The notes below the pieces were generated by a model, which was given only the letters and a program-made list of their open reading frames with translations, did no database searches and was not told the origin of the DNA. This document shows, one piece after another, positions 54,219 to 62,973 of a stretch of DNA of 64,000 bases; position 1 is the stretch's first letter; each line of letters opens with the position of its first letter. The translations under genes and the position numbers were made by a program. The stretch covers positions 1-64,000 of the forward strand of contig JASFYT010000041.1 of the NCBI GenBank assembly GCA_045047085.1, read 5' to 3'. This stretch comes from GCA-2401155 sp045047085. Lineage in GTDB: Bacteria > Pseudomonadota > Alphaproteobacteria > Rhizobiales > Rhizobiaceae.

Positions 54219-54655
54219 AGTTCACCCCCAGGTGCATTGGACACGTCAAATAGATGGATTTCTGACAAATTCTTATTGAACATTGTCAACCACACTAGGA
54301 CTGTAGAAATGCCGCCTTGCGCGAAACTGGGCACCGTCAATTTTCAATAGAGATAATCTGTCTGAAGACCCCGCATTTGATGCTGATCTGGAAACGGGCA
54401 CCGAACCGCGATTTGCTCTGCCATGCGCTAGGCCCATGCGATTCCTAAATTTAAGGGTGATGAGGAAATTTTGGATTGGGTCAAAACATCGCGCGCAGAT
54501 CTATGTAAAAAGGTGCTTTGCGTAAAAATTGACTGTCTGCGTCAAACAAAATCACCAACACAGAAGGTATAACTCAGTACAGAGAAGTTTCTTTCGTTGC
54601 ACCCCAAAATCTGATAGTTACCTCAATAGTTTATTGAAAAATTGGATGCAAAACG
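54219..54655. other. Intergenic region between the polysaccharide locus and metabolic genes
   Basis: About 440 bases between divergent genes. A frame from 54307 to about 54510 encodes protein-like text (EDPAFDADLETGTEPRF) but has no start or ribosome site; it may be a gene remnant. It marks the right border of the surface locus. Promoters of both flanking genes should lie here. Confidence 0.4.
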
Positions 54656-55426
54656 ATGACAAGACCCGTAGTTGGTGTGATTGGGAATGCTTATAATATT
54701 GAAGATCGTTTTATGACCCAACTTGTCGGCGAAGCTAATCTGCGGGCCATCGCGGATGTGACGGGTTCCTTACCGATGATGTTTGCAGGATCTCCAGAGA
54801 TTACAGATATTGGTGCGCTGTTAGAAAATGTTGACGGAATATTATTAACCGGTGCACGCGCCAATGTTCATCCAACCCGTTATGACACCGAGCCAAGCTC
54901 GGGCTACGAACCCTACGATCAAAGCCGCGATGCTCTCGCCCTCAGCCTGGTAGAAGCCTGTGTTACCCAAGGGGTTCCAATATTTGGCATTTGCCGGGGT
55001 TTTCAGGAAATGAATGTAGCTCTGGGTGGTTCGCTGCATCCGGAAATCCGCGACTTGCCTGGCCGTATGAACCACCGTATGCCACGACTGGAAAATGGAG
55101 AAATACACCCCGACACTGAAGTTGTTTTCGCAGACCGTCATGAGGTCCGCCTCGTGCCCGACGGCGAATTCGCCCGCATATTGGGCAGCGATTTGATTCG
55201 GGTGAATTCTCTGCATGGGCAAGGCATATTGAATGCAGGTAAAAGGGTAATCATTGAGGGGCAGGCAGAAGACGGCACGGCAGAAGCCATCAGAATTGCC
55301 GAAGCATCAGGATTTGCCCTCGGCGTTCAGTGGCACGCGGAACACGACCCTCAAAGCAACCCGATAAACCGGGCACTATTTCAAGCATTTGGAGATGCCT
55401 TATTGGAGCACAAACGCGCAGCTTAG
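54656..55426 (+). CDS. Gamma-glutamyl-gamma-aminobutyrate hydrolase family protein (PuuD-like)
   Basis: 256-residue class I glutamine amidotransferase-like hydrolase (peptidase C26). FGICRGFQEMNVALGGSL holds the nucleophile Cys; GVQWHAEHDPQSNPINRALFQAF holds the catalytic His and Glu; VDGILLTGARANVHPTRY is the oxyanion-region strand. PuuD releases GABA from gamma-glutamyl-GABA in putrescine breakdown. No other Puu genes are here, so the physiological substrate is uncertain. No signal peptide. Confidence 0.88.
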   Translation: MTRPVVGVIGNAYNIEDRFMTQLVGEANLRAIADVTGSLPMMFAGSPEITDIGALLENVDGILLTGARANVHPTRYDTEPSSGYEPYDQSRDALALSLVEACVTQGVPIFGICRGFQEMNVALGGSLHPEIRDLPGRMNHRMPRLENGEIHPDTEVVFADRHEVRLVPDGEFARILGSDLIRVNSLHGQGILNAGKRVIIEGQAEDGTAEAIRIAEASGFALGVQWHAEHDPQSNPINRALFQAFGDALLEHKRAA

Positions 55427-55570
55427 AGCGCAATGGCGAAAAATGGCGGCCGGTTTTCAGACAAACTGGGCGTTAAGGCAAACAGATACTCCCCATTTAC
55501 CTCTACCTTGAATGCATAACAAACATAAGCGACAGTCGGTTAGCGCCGATTTAATATTGGGAATTACTCA

Positions 55571-56776
55571 GTGGACCAGACACCTATAACATCGCACTCC
55601 GATAACCGATTTTTAATTGTACTCGGCGCAAGCGTCACACAATTGACAACCATTGGTTTGCTGTTTTCGTACGGACTGTTCTTCAAGACCTTCGAAACGG
55701 AATTTGGCTGGTCGCGAACTTTGCTTTCAAGTTGTACTTCAGTTGCCTTTTTGGTGATGGGTGTGCTGGCAATTTATGGAGGTCGGCTGGCTGATCGCTA
55801 TGGCCCCCGCATTGTTTTAGGCGTCACCGGAGCCCTCGGAGGCTTAGGATATGTATTGATGGCACAGATTTCACAACCTTGGCATCTGGTTGCGATTTTT
55901 GGCCTTTTCATCGGGGTAGGCATGAGCAGCCACGATGTTGTCACCCTCTCCACCATCGCACGATGGTTCGACAAACGCCGCGGAACCATGACCGGTATCG
56001 TGAAAGTCGGGACAGCGGTCGGCCAGTTTTCCGTTCCGTTAATCGCTGCATTCTTGATGATCAACTATGGCTGGCGAACGGCCCTTGTCATCATGGGCCT
56101 ATCAGGCATGGTGTTGCTAATAACTGCAGCATCGCTGATGAAAAATCCACCACTAAGCAGAACCTCATCAAACAAACCTGTAAACGCGGCCGCTGGCACC
56201 TTTAAAGAAGCCCGGCGCACACGTGTTTTCTGGATGCTATGCGCCATGCAATTTTTGTTTTTCCCTACTTTAACAACCATTCCCTTGCACATCGCCGTAC
56301 ACGGGATGGATCTCGGCATGACCAGCGCTTTAGCTGCGACACTCCTATCAACAACAGCTGTAGCCAGCGTTTTTGGACGCGTTTCTACTGGAATATTGAT
56401 CGATAAAATCGGGGGGCGAAATACATACATTATGTGTTTGATCCCAATAATCGCCGCCCTCGCGTCCTTGATGTTCGTCACCAACACCACTCTTTTATAT
56501 ATCGTGATTGCAGTGTACGGATTTGGCCATGGAGGGTTATTCACGATCGTATCTCCCACCATCGCAGAATATTTTGGGTTGCAATCCCTTGGAGGGTTGT
56601 TTGGAACTGTAATCTTCTTCGGCACAGTTGGTGGCGCATTCGGACCAATTTTTGCGGGATATGTCTTTGATACCACCCAGAGCTATTTCATAGCATTCGC
56701 GACACTCATGGTTCTAACAACAATCGCTCTGGTGCTTGCGGTGATGTTGCCGGCACCCAAAAACACCAATGGATAA
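55571..56776 (+). CDS. MFS transporter (monocarboxylate/OFA-like)
   Basis: 401 residues, 12 predicted membrane helices. GRLADRYGPRIVLGVTG in the loop between helices 2 and 3 is the MFS signature, and LIDKIGGRNTYIM is its second-half counterpart. WSRTLLSSCTSVAFLVMG and KRRGTMTGIVKVGTAVGQ resemble the OFA/monocarboxylate subgroup. GTG start. Its TAA is immediately followed by the convergent ABC permease stop, with no intergenic base. Substrate unknown, possibly an organic acid. Confidence 0.85.
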   Translation: MDQTPITSHSDNRFLIVLGASVTQLTTIGLLFSYGLFFKTFETEFGWSRTLLSSCTSVAFLVMGVLAIYGGRLADRYGPRIVLGVTGALGGLGYVLMAQISQPWHLVAIFGLFIGVGMSSHDVVTLSTIARWFDKRRGTMTGIVKVGTAVGQFSVPLIAAFLMINYGWRTALVIMGLSGMVLLITAASLMKNPPLSRTSSNKPVNAAAGTFKEARRTRVFWMLCAMQFLFFPTLTTIPLHIAVHGMDLGMTSALAATLLSTTAVASVFGRVSTGILIDKIGGRNTYIMCLIPIIAALASLMFVTNTTLLYIVIAVYGFGHGGLFTIVSPTIAEYFGLQSLGGLFGTVIFFGTVGGAFGPIFAGYVFDTTQSYFIAFATLMVLTTIALVLAVMLPAPKNTNG

Positions 56777-57580
56777 TCATGTTCGCCAACCGAGCACTTT
56801 ACGCTCTACGGCACTAATGGCGGCACTCACTAGAACGCCCATGACCGAGAGAATAACCACACCGGCAAACAGCCTTTCAAGGTCATAGAGAGAGCCCGCT
56901 TCAAGGATATAGGCACCGATGCCATATTCTGCTCCAAGCATCTCTGCTGCCACCAGCAAGATAATGGCAATCGCCATGGAAATGCGTAGGCCAGACAGGA
57001 TACCAGCCATTGCACCGGGCAACACAATCTTACGAACAATCGATGTCCACGAAAGACCAAAACTCTGCCCCATGCGGATGAGCGTACGATCAACATTGTC
57101 TACCGCCCCATAAGTTGCAACCACCGTCGGCGTGAAAGTACCAAACGCGATCAAAGCGTATTTTGACGTCTCATCAATCCCGAACCAGATAACAAAAAGC
57201 GGCAATAGCGCGATTTTTGGAATTGGAAAAATTGCAGCAACCAGAGGCACCAACCCGGCCCGAACATAAGAAAACAGTCCAATCATAACGCCAACCCAAA
57301 TGCCAACGGTAACCCCGATGGTCGCCCCAACAATCAAGCGGGTAACACTCGGCATCAAATGCTTCCACAGCAGACCTGAAACATAGAGCTGACGAAACGT
57401 ATCCACTACGTCCGAGGGTTTTGGCATTGTCAGTGCGGAAATTACACCGGTCTGTGTCCCAATCTCCGCCAGAGCAATAAGAACAATGAACACCATCAAA
57501 CCAACCCAACGGTGAGAAACAGGGGCAAACCCGCCTCCCCTGAATTCAACCGAACGGGACTTGGGGGAATTCTCAGACAT
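56777..57580 (-). CDS. ABC transporter permease (SsuC/TauC-like)
   Basis: 267 residues, about six helices. The GAMAGILSGLRISMAIAIILLVAAE stretch (about 188-212) contains the EAA-loop-type cytoplasmic motif of binding-protein-dependent permeases in the nitrate/sulfonate/taurine family. SVTRLIVGATIGVTVGIWVG is the family's second helix. It overlaps the ATPase gene by eight bases. The transporter set is permease, ATPase, binding protein, with the GntR gene upstream. Confidence 0.9.
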   Translation of the reverse strand: MSENSPKSRSVEFRGGGFAPVSHRWVGLMVFIVLIALAEIGTQTGVISALTMPKPSDVVDTFRQLYVSGLLWKHLMPSVTRLIVGATIGVTVGIWVGVMIGLFSYVRAGLVPLVAAIFPIPKIALLPLFVIWFGIDETSKYALIAFGTFTPTVVATYGAVDNVDRTLIRMGQSFGLSWTSIVRKIVLPGAMAGILSGLRISMAIAIILLVAAEMLGAEYGIGAYILEAGSLYDLERLFAGVVILSVMGVLVSAAISAVERKVLGWRT

Positions 57581-58340
57581 GAATCAACTCCGAATCTGCA
57601 GCTCTCGCTTCTTCTCTCATTAGTTCCCATAGGTGTTTTTGCTGCTCTTCCAGATCCCCATCCGCATATCGACGCTCAATCAGTGGCTTATTGATAGTGA
57701 CAATTTCCCTGATTGCGCCAGGACGACGCGATAGCACCACAATTAAATGTCCGAGCCGAACAGCCTCCGCCAAATTGTGGGTCACATAAACCGCAGTAAA
57801 TGGCGTTCGCGACCACAAAGCCACGAGATCATCGATCAGCAATTCCCGAGTTTGACTATCGAGAGCTGAAAGCGGTTCATCCATAAGCATAACGGCTGGG
57901 TTCACAGCCAGCGCCCGCGCAATCGCCACGCGCTGTTTCATCCCGCCAGAGAGTTGGCGAGGCAACGCCTTGGCAAAATCTGTTAGTCTGGTGCGTCCCA
58001 ACACATCATCAATGATCGCTTGCGCTCGCGCACCACGTATCCCGTGATCTTCAAGCACTAAAGAGACATTGCCATGCACCGTGCGCCACGGCAGCAGTGC
58101 AAAATCCTGGAACACATAGGTCAACGGATTGAGGCAATTTTCAGGGGCATCCCCCACCTGCAGTATTTCACCGGAAGTCGGTCGTTCCAGCCCACCAATC
58201 AACCGCAAAAGAGTAGACTTCCCACAGCCCGACGGGCCAACGATACATACAATCTTGCCCGACGGAATATCCAGAGTCACATCACGCAACACCTCAAGAT
58301 CGCTGTATGAGTGGTTTATCCCGGAAAGTCGGATATCCAT
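57573..58340 (-). CDS. ABC transporter ATP-binding protein (SsuB/TauB-like)
   Basis: 255 residues. Walker A is VGPSGCGKSTLLRLIGG, Q-loop is YVFQDFALLPWRT, the signature is LSGGMKQRVAIARALA, Walker B is VMLMDEPLSALD and the switch His is in VYVTHNLAEAVRLG. All motifs are intact. This energises import of the solute captured by the binding protein at 58402-59418. AAAGG lies before the ATG. Confidence 0.93.
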   Translation of the reverse strand: MDIRLSGINHSYSDLEVLRDVTLDIPSGKIVCIVGPSGCGKSTLLRLIGGLERPTSGEILQVGDAPENCLNPLTYVFQDFALLPWRTVHGNVSLVLEDHGIRGARAQAIIDDVLGRTRLTDFAKALPRQLSGGMKQRVAIARALAVNPAVMLMDEPLSALDSQTRELLIDDLVALWSRTPFTAVYVTHNLAEAVRLGHLIVVLSRRPGAIREIVTINKPLIERRYADGDLEEQQKHLWELMREEARAADSELIHV

Positions 58341-58401
58341 TTAGAACCTTTCATGGCTCCAGATCCGGGGCAGAAAACCGCCCCGGAATTGGAATTTTTT
58401 G

Positions 58402-59418
58402 TTAGATCGTTTTGACGTAACTGGTATCAACCAGCGTATCGAGCTTGATATCTTTGCCGACAAGGTCTTCGGATTTGAACCAGTTCAACTGATCTTCAAC
58501 CGAGGAAACATTGAGGGCAGCACCAGCATTCAATCGCATCGAACCATTAATAATGGATTTTGCAGCCTTTTCACGAGGGCGATCCACATAGACATATTTG
58601 TGAATCAGATCGACCATTTCGTTCACGCCATCATCGCCCAGTGACTTTTCAACCATAGCCGCGTTAAAATCATCAACGCCTTTTGAGAAGGCACCAAGGA
58701 AATCCTGCGTCATGCCGCGTTCATCAGCAGCATTCTTGGCTGACGTGAACACGGTGGTCACCTGATAATTCGGTAGGTAATCCGAAATATTGCCGATAAT
58801 ATGCACTTTGCCGGAACCAGCCAAAGGCTTGGCGATATGAGGTACAATTGACCACGCATCAATCTGGCCGGATTTCAACGCACCAATAATGACGCCTACT
58901 TTTTGCAGAGGCTTAAAGGTGACGGATGCACCTTCTTTGGCAGCAACTTTTGAACCCATATAATGGAAAGAAGAACCAGCGGTCGTCATGCCATAAGTCT
59001 TTCCATCAAGACCTGCCGGTGATGTCAGGCCTGCCTTGAATGCCGCATCAGATGCCAGAATTTTCTGGCCATCAATGCCAGCTTCTTCAGAAAGCGCCCC
59101 GCCAATTACCTTGATCGCACCTTTATCAGCAAGCGATACCAGGCCACCGGAAATAGCAGTCACGGCATAATCCACATCGCCTGAGGCAATCGCAACGGCC
59201 ATCGGTGTTGCTGCCTGAAAGAACTTCAGTTCAACATCCAGTCCTGCATCTTTAAAATATCCGCGCACAACGGCAATGAACGTTGCCGAGTGACTGGTAA
59301 AGCGCAACGCACCAACCCGAATTTTCCTGCTTTTTGACAATGCAGGCGTTGCCAACGTGGAAACTGCAGCTGCAGCCCCCATGAGGGTAAGCGCCTTACG
59401 GCGATCAATAATAATCAT
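58402..59418 (-). CDS. ABC transporter substrate-binding protein (NMT1/SsuA-like)
   Basis: 338 residues. The N terminus has a twin-arginine-like motif (DRRKALTLMGAAAAV) before a hydrophobic stretch and TPALS, so Tat export is possible. The mature fold is periplasmic binding protein type 2: RVGALRFTSHSATFIAVVRGYFKDAGLDVELKFF, then AIASGDVDYAVTAISGG. Family members bind sulfonates, taurine, nitrate or pyrimidines; the ligand here is unknown. AGGGAG precedes the ATG. Confidence 0.88.
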   Translation of the reverse strand: MIIIDRRKALTLMGAAAAVSTLATPALSKSRKIRVGALRFTSHSATFIAVVRGYFKDAGLDVELKFFQAATPMAVAIASGDVDYAVTAISGGLVSLADKGAIKVIGGALSEEAGIDGQKILASDAAFKAGLTSPAGLDGKTYGMTTAGSSFHYMGSKVAAKEGASVTFKPLQKVGVIIGALKSGQIDAWSIVPHIAKPLAGSGKVHIIGNISDYLPNYQVTTVFTSAKNAADERGMTQDFLGAFSKGVDDFNAAMVEKSLGDDGVNEMVDLIHKYVYVDRPREKAAKSIINGSMRLNAGAALNVSSVEDQLNWFKSEDLVGKDIKLDTLVDTSYVKTI

Positions 59419-59469
59419 AATATTCTCCCTGTTTTCGGTGTTTATTGCTTCGTATTTATGATGTAAAAC

Positions 59470-60141
59470 TCAGGCCTCTCCCTGAATTTCAGCTTCAATT
59501 TCCTCGGTAAGCGCATTCAGCGCTGCGCTGATATCGCGCGCAAGAACCGCTTCAACCAAATTTTTTTGCCTCTCTGCACGTCGATCAAAATCGAGTTTCC
59601 CCTCACGAAGGAGCGCCAATCTATAACGCCTCGACTGATCAAAGAATTTTTGTTGAAGGCCAATCAAGCGCGGCGACCCTGACGCTTCGATCAAAGATGC
59701 AAAAAACGCCCGGCTAGCCTCATCCCATTGCAACGCTGTAAGATCGTCAGGATTCTTACGGACGTCCTGTTCAGATTTCCTCAGCGCATGATGAGCAGCC
59801 ATCACGCGACCCTCCCAGTGAACATCCCCATGCTTGAGCGACCATTCCAGCCCAGTTCGCTCTATCTCAATGCGTACCTGCATCACATCACGAAGATCAT
59901 CTTCCGTAGCAGAAGTTACCCGAAAACCGCGCTGGGCCGTAGATTCGACCAGCCCCTCAGCACCCAACATACGCAAGGTCTCACGCATCGAGTGGTTCGA
60001 TCCCCCATAGCGCTGGCGCAACTCCTCGATCTTGAGTTTTTGATCGGGTCGAAGTGTTCCAAACGAAATGTCCCGGCGCAGTGCAGACGCCAGCATAGCG
60101 ACAACGGTTAGATCTTCGGATTTTGATTTAGAAAAGAGCAT
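59470..60141 (-). CDS. GntR family transcriptional regulator (FCD/FadR-type)
   Basis: 223 residues from the ATG at 60141 (MLFSKSKSEDL); longer starts to 60201 give an unlikely N terminus. Residues 1-75 are a winged helix-turn-helix (ALRRDISFGTLRPDQKLKIEELRQRYG, MRETLRMLGAEGLVE). The rest is an all-helical FCD ligand-binding domain with RIEIERTGLEWSLKHGD. It lies just upstream of the binding-protein gene on the same strand and likely controls the ABC importer operon. Confidence 0.9.
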   Translation of the reverse strand: MLFSKSKSEDLTVVAMLASALRRDISFGTLRPDQKLKIEELRQRYGGSNHSMRETLRMLGAEGLVESTAQRGFRVTSATEDDLRDVMQVRIEIERTGLEWSLKHGDVHWEGRVMAAHHALRKSEQDVRKNPDDLTALQWDEASRAFFASLIEASGSPRLIGLQQKFFDQSRRYRLALLREGKLDFDRRAERQKNLVEAVLARDISAALNALTEEIEAEIQGEA

Positions 60142-60233
60142 TAAGTCGCCAATTTTAAAGAATGTTGGATATTTTTTATTTTGCCGAACAGAACGAGTCA
60201 AGCTCCCTCATTGTACAAGACCTAGCGACATGC

Positions 60234-61481
60234 TCATTTTAACCGGTGGGTAATGAGTTTTCTTGGCAAGATCGAGACAGCAGCAAGTATCACCGCAGCG
60301 CTACCTGCCAAAATATAAAACAGCGTATCAAAGCCCCAATGCTCATAAACAAAGGCGATTAACGGCAGAGATAACGCCAGCGCAGTGAACGCCACAACAT
60401 AACGCACCCCATAAATACTAGCGCGAAAACTACCGCTTGCCATTTTGCCAATCATATAATCATTGATCGGTATCTGGCCGAATGCCCCAAGCATAAAGCC
60501 AAGCGCAACCGCCAGAGCTACACCATCCCTCAAACCAGGCATAAGCAAAAAGAATATTATCTGGATTGTCGCCACCACCATAAACACGCGCCGAGGGCCA
60601 ATACGGTCAAGCATTAACCCGACTACAAGCTGCGCCATTGACGCCACTGCAAAGACCGTGAAAGCGAGGAAGCCGATTGCTGTCGCTGCATCCCCCCCAC
60701 CTGATCCCGGCACACTATCGATCCAAACAGATAACTGTGCCGCCAGCCCCTGCAACCGCTCATCAAAAATTTTGGGTAATGCAAAAGTAGTTGACTGGAA
60801 TATTACCGACGAAACAGCTGTCGTCAGAAACACAATCGCGGATACCCGCATCAATTGCTTTCGATAATCCGCACTTTCATTTGATTTCGTCTTTTCACGA
60901 ACAGGTTTAGGTTCAGCGCGCTCCGCATGGATCGATTGCCAGCGTAGCCCCATATAAACCAGCCCCATGGCAATAGAAAAAATTCCAGGAAGCACAAAAG
61001 CCAATCGCCAGCCACCATTATCAATCAGATATCCGGTAACAAGGGCAGCACTCGCAACCCCAAGATTACCCCAGACCCCATTAGCCGCAATCCGCATGCC
61101 CGTGTTACGCCATTTCATGGTAACAATCGCCAGCCCTACCGGGTGGTAAATGGCAGCAAACATGCCCACCACAAATAAACCAAACCCTATCTGCAAGGGC
61201 GATTGGGCAAGGCTCGTCGCAATTGACGTCAGCCCAATACCGATAAAGAAGACGCACATCATCCCATCACGGCTCCACCGGTCTGCAAGCCAACCCGCAG
61301 GCAGCGAAAAAACGCCAAACGCGAAAAATCCCGGCGTTGCATAAGTCAGAAGCTCGCCATAACCAATACCCCATTCCCGGTGCAACACCAGAGCCGCCAC
61401 AGTGGCAAAGATCAGCGTGAACAAATGATCGAGAAAATGCCCGATATTCAACAATAAAAAATACGCCCGGTCTCTGGTCAT
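60234..61481 (-). CDS. MFS transporter
   Basis: 415 residues from the ATG at 61481, chosen for the AAGGGG site five bases upstream and for the typical start MTRDRAYFLLLNIGHFLDHLF. Twelve helices; SLPAGWLADRWSRDGMM and LMLDRIGPRRVFMV are the MFS loop motifs. The N terminus (GHFLDHLFTLIFA) resembles fosmidomycin-resistance (Fsr)-like MFS proteins. It is divergent from the AraC regulator gene, which probably controls it. Confidence 0.88.
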   Translation of the reverse strand: MTRDRAYFLLLNIGHFLDHLFTLIFATVAALVLHREWGIGYGELLTYATPGFFAFGVFSLPAGWLADRWSRDGMMCVFFIGIGLTSIATSLAQSPLQIGFGLFVVGMFAAIYHPVGLAIVTMKWRNTGMRIAANGVWGNLGVASAALVTGYLIDNGGWRLAFVLPGIFSIAMGLVYMGLRWQSIHAERAEPKPVREKTKSNESADYRKQLMRVSAIVFLTTAVSSVIFQSTTFALPKIFDERLQGLAAQLSVWIDSVPGSGGGDAATAIGFLAFTVFAVASMAQLVVGLMLDRIGPRRVFMVVATIQIIFFLLMPGLRDGVALAVALGFMLGAFGQIPINDYMIGKMASGSFRASIYGVRYVVAFTALALSLPLIAFVYEHWGFDTLFYILAGSAAVILAAVSILPRKLITHRLK

Positions 61482-61581
61482 TGCTACCCCTTCAATAGTA
61501 GATTTGTTCAATCTACACTTGGCAGCCAACCGATGTCTTGCCATAATTCATCGAGAAAACGCCAAATTTGAATTGAACGTG
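61482..61581. promoter_or_regulatory. Divergent control region between MFS and AraC genes
   Basis: A 100-base gap between divergent starts must hold both promoters. AraC-type regulators usually bind such spacers. No specific operator repeat was identified by eye; the AraC start itself is not certain. Confidence 0.4.
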
Positions 61582-62349
61582 ATGCGCACCACAGATCCCC
61601 GTGATTACCAGAACCTGCCTCAAAGCATTGGGGCCATGCCAAAAAGCTTTTCCAACGGTTTTGTCATTCCCCTACACCATCACGAACGCGACCAATTGCT
61701 ATATGCCATTAGCGGCACCATGCGATTGCGAACAGAGCATGAAGCGTGGGTCGTGCCGCCCGCAGGCGCAATTTACATTCCTGCGGGAATATCCCACTCG
61801 GTCTCCATGCATGGCGATGTGGACATGCGCACCTTGTACATCGATGCAGAAAACACCCATGAACAACCCAAAACCCTTCGCGCCATTACTGTTTCAAACC
61901 TCCTGCGAGAACTGATCCTCGCCCTGAGTGAAGAACCTGTAACATACGATCCAGCCAGCCGTGCCGGCGCAATTGCAAAAATGATCGAGATTGAAATTGG
62001 CCGTGCACGTGAACTCTCGCTTCACTTTCCATTGCCGCACGATCCAAGGTTACAAATCCTGTGTGCAGGGCTTATTGCCAATCCTTCGGACCGAAGAACC
62101 CTAGATGAATGGTCAGAAATCGCCGGAGCTTCACCAAGAACTCTAACCCGCCTGTTCGAGCGCGATTTGGGCATGAGTTTCAACCAATGGCGTCAACGCA
62201 TCCGCTTTCACAGCGCACTAGAGGCCTTATCGCACGGAAAACCAATCTCGCATGTTGCGCATCAGCACGGTTATCGCAGTGCCAGCGCATTTTCAGCAGC
62301 TTTCAACAAAGTGATGGGCGCACCTCCATCCCAAATGCCAACCAAATAG
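61582..62349 (+). CDS. AraC family transcriptional regulator with N-terminal cupin
   Basis: 255 residues from the ATG at 61582; longer starts to 61504 are possible but would overlap the control region. Residues about 25-100 form a cupin sensor (VIPLHHHERDQLLYAISG, GAIYIPAGISHSV). The C-terminal ~100 residues carry two helix-turn-helix motifs (LDEWSEIAGASPRTLTRLF and ISHVAHQHGYRSASAFSAAF, the AraC signature). It probably activates or represses the divergent MFS gene in response to a small ligand. Confidence 0.9.
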   Translation: MRTTDPRDYQNLPQSIGAMPKSFSNGFVIPLHHHERDQLLYAISGTMRLRTEHEAWVVPPAGAIYIPAGISHSVSMHGDVDMRTLYIDAENTHEQPKTLRAITVSNLLRELILALSEEPVTYDPASRAGAIAKMIEIEIGRARELSLHFPLPHDPRLQILCAGLIANPSDRRTLDEWSEIAGASPRTLTRLFERDLGMSFNQWRQRIRFHSALEALSHGKPISHVAHQHGYRSASAFSAAFNKVMGAPPSQMPTK

Positions 62350-62381
62350 GATTGGTTCAATGACTTTTCAGCTCGAAGCTT

Positions 62382-62858
62382 CTAATTTTTACGAGATCTA
62401 TCATTATCAGGCTCATCAGACATGCTGACCATGGTCATGAAAGTTCCAAGCATGGTGGCACAATTGTGTTCCACTCCATCGCGAACAACGTAAATATCCG
62501 ACTGGCAAACTGTCAGAGTACGCCCGGACTTTAATACATGCCCTCTTGATATAAGAAGGTCGCCATTAGCCGGCGCCATGAGGTTTAATTTATATTCCAC
62601 CGAAAGCACAGAGTCCGAGGCTGCCATGAGCGTAAATGCTGCATAGCCTCCTGCATTGTCAGCAATTGTCCCGATAAGGCCACCATGAAAGAACCCATGC
62701 TGTTGGGTAACGCCATCACTAAAGGGAACTGCAATCTCCACAAAACCAGGTCCAATCTCCGTTAATTTTGCACCGATGGTTTTCATGAACGGTTGTCGTT
62801 CAAAACTCCCACGTACCCGCTCGACATAGTTCTCGTTCCTGATTGTAAATTCAGCCAC
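62382..62858 (-). CDS. PaaI family thioesterase (hotdog fold)
   Basis: 158 residues. TQQHGFFHGGLIGTIADNAGGYAAF is the hotdog-helix region with the His-Gly-Gly and Asp residues typical of PaaI-type acyl-CoA thioesterases. VLSVEYKLNLMAPANGDLLISRG forms the following strands. GTG start. It hydrolyses an acyl-CoA or aryl-CoA of unknown identity. Convergent with the AraC gene, 32 bases apart; its stop is close to the last AraC codons. Confidence 0.88.
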   Translation of the reverse strand: MAEFTIRNENYVERVRGSFERQPFMKTIGAKLTEIGPGFVEIAVPFSDGVTQQHGFFHGGLIGTIADNAGGYAAFTLMAASDSVLSVEYKLNLMAPANGDLLISRGHVLKSGRTLTVCQSDIYVVRDGVEHNCATMLGTFMTMVSMSDEPDNDRSRKN

Positions 62859-62973
62859 CTACATGGTCCCCTCAATAGTCCAAACAGATTTTCCATTAAT
62901 CTGTTAGCTAAAACAATCAACGTTTGCGAAAGAAAAGCGTATGCAGAAGGCATTATGGCTTGGAATCCATGGC

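Noticed and set aside
54307..54510. Open frame with protein-like text between the sugar transferase and the PuuD-like gene
   Set aside because: No start codon, ribosome site or recognised family; at best a decayed gene remnant.
56065..56676. Long open frame on the strand opposite the MFS gene
   Set aside because: It is the antisense shadow of an intact MFS transporter, with no independent ribosome site or recognisable domain.
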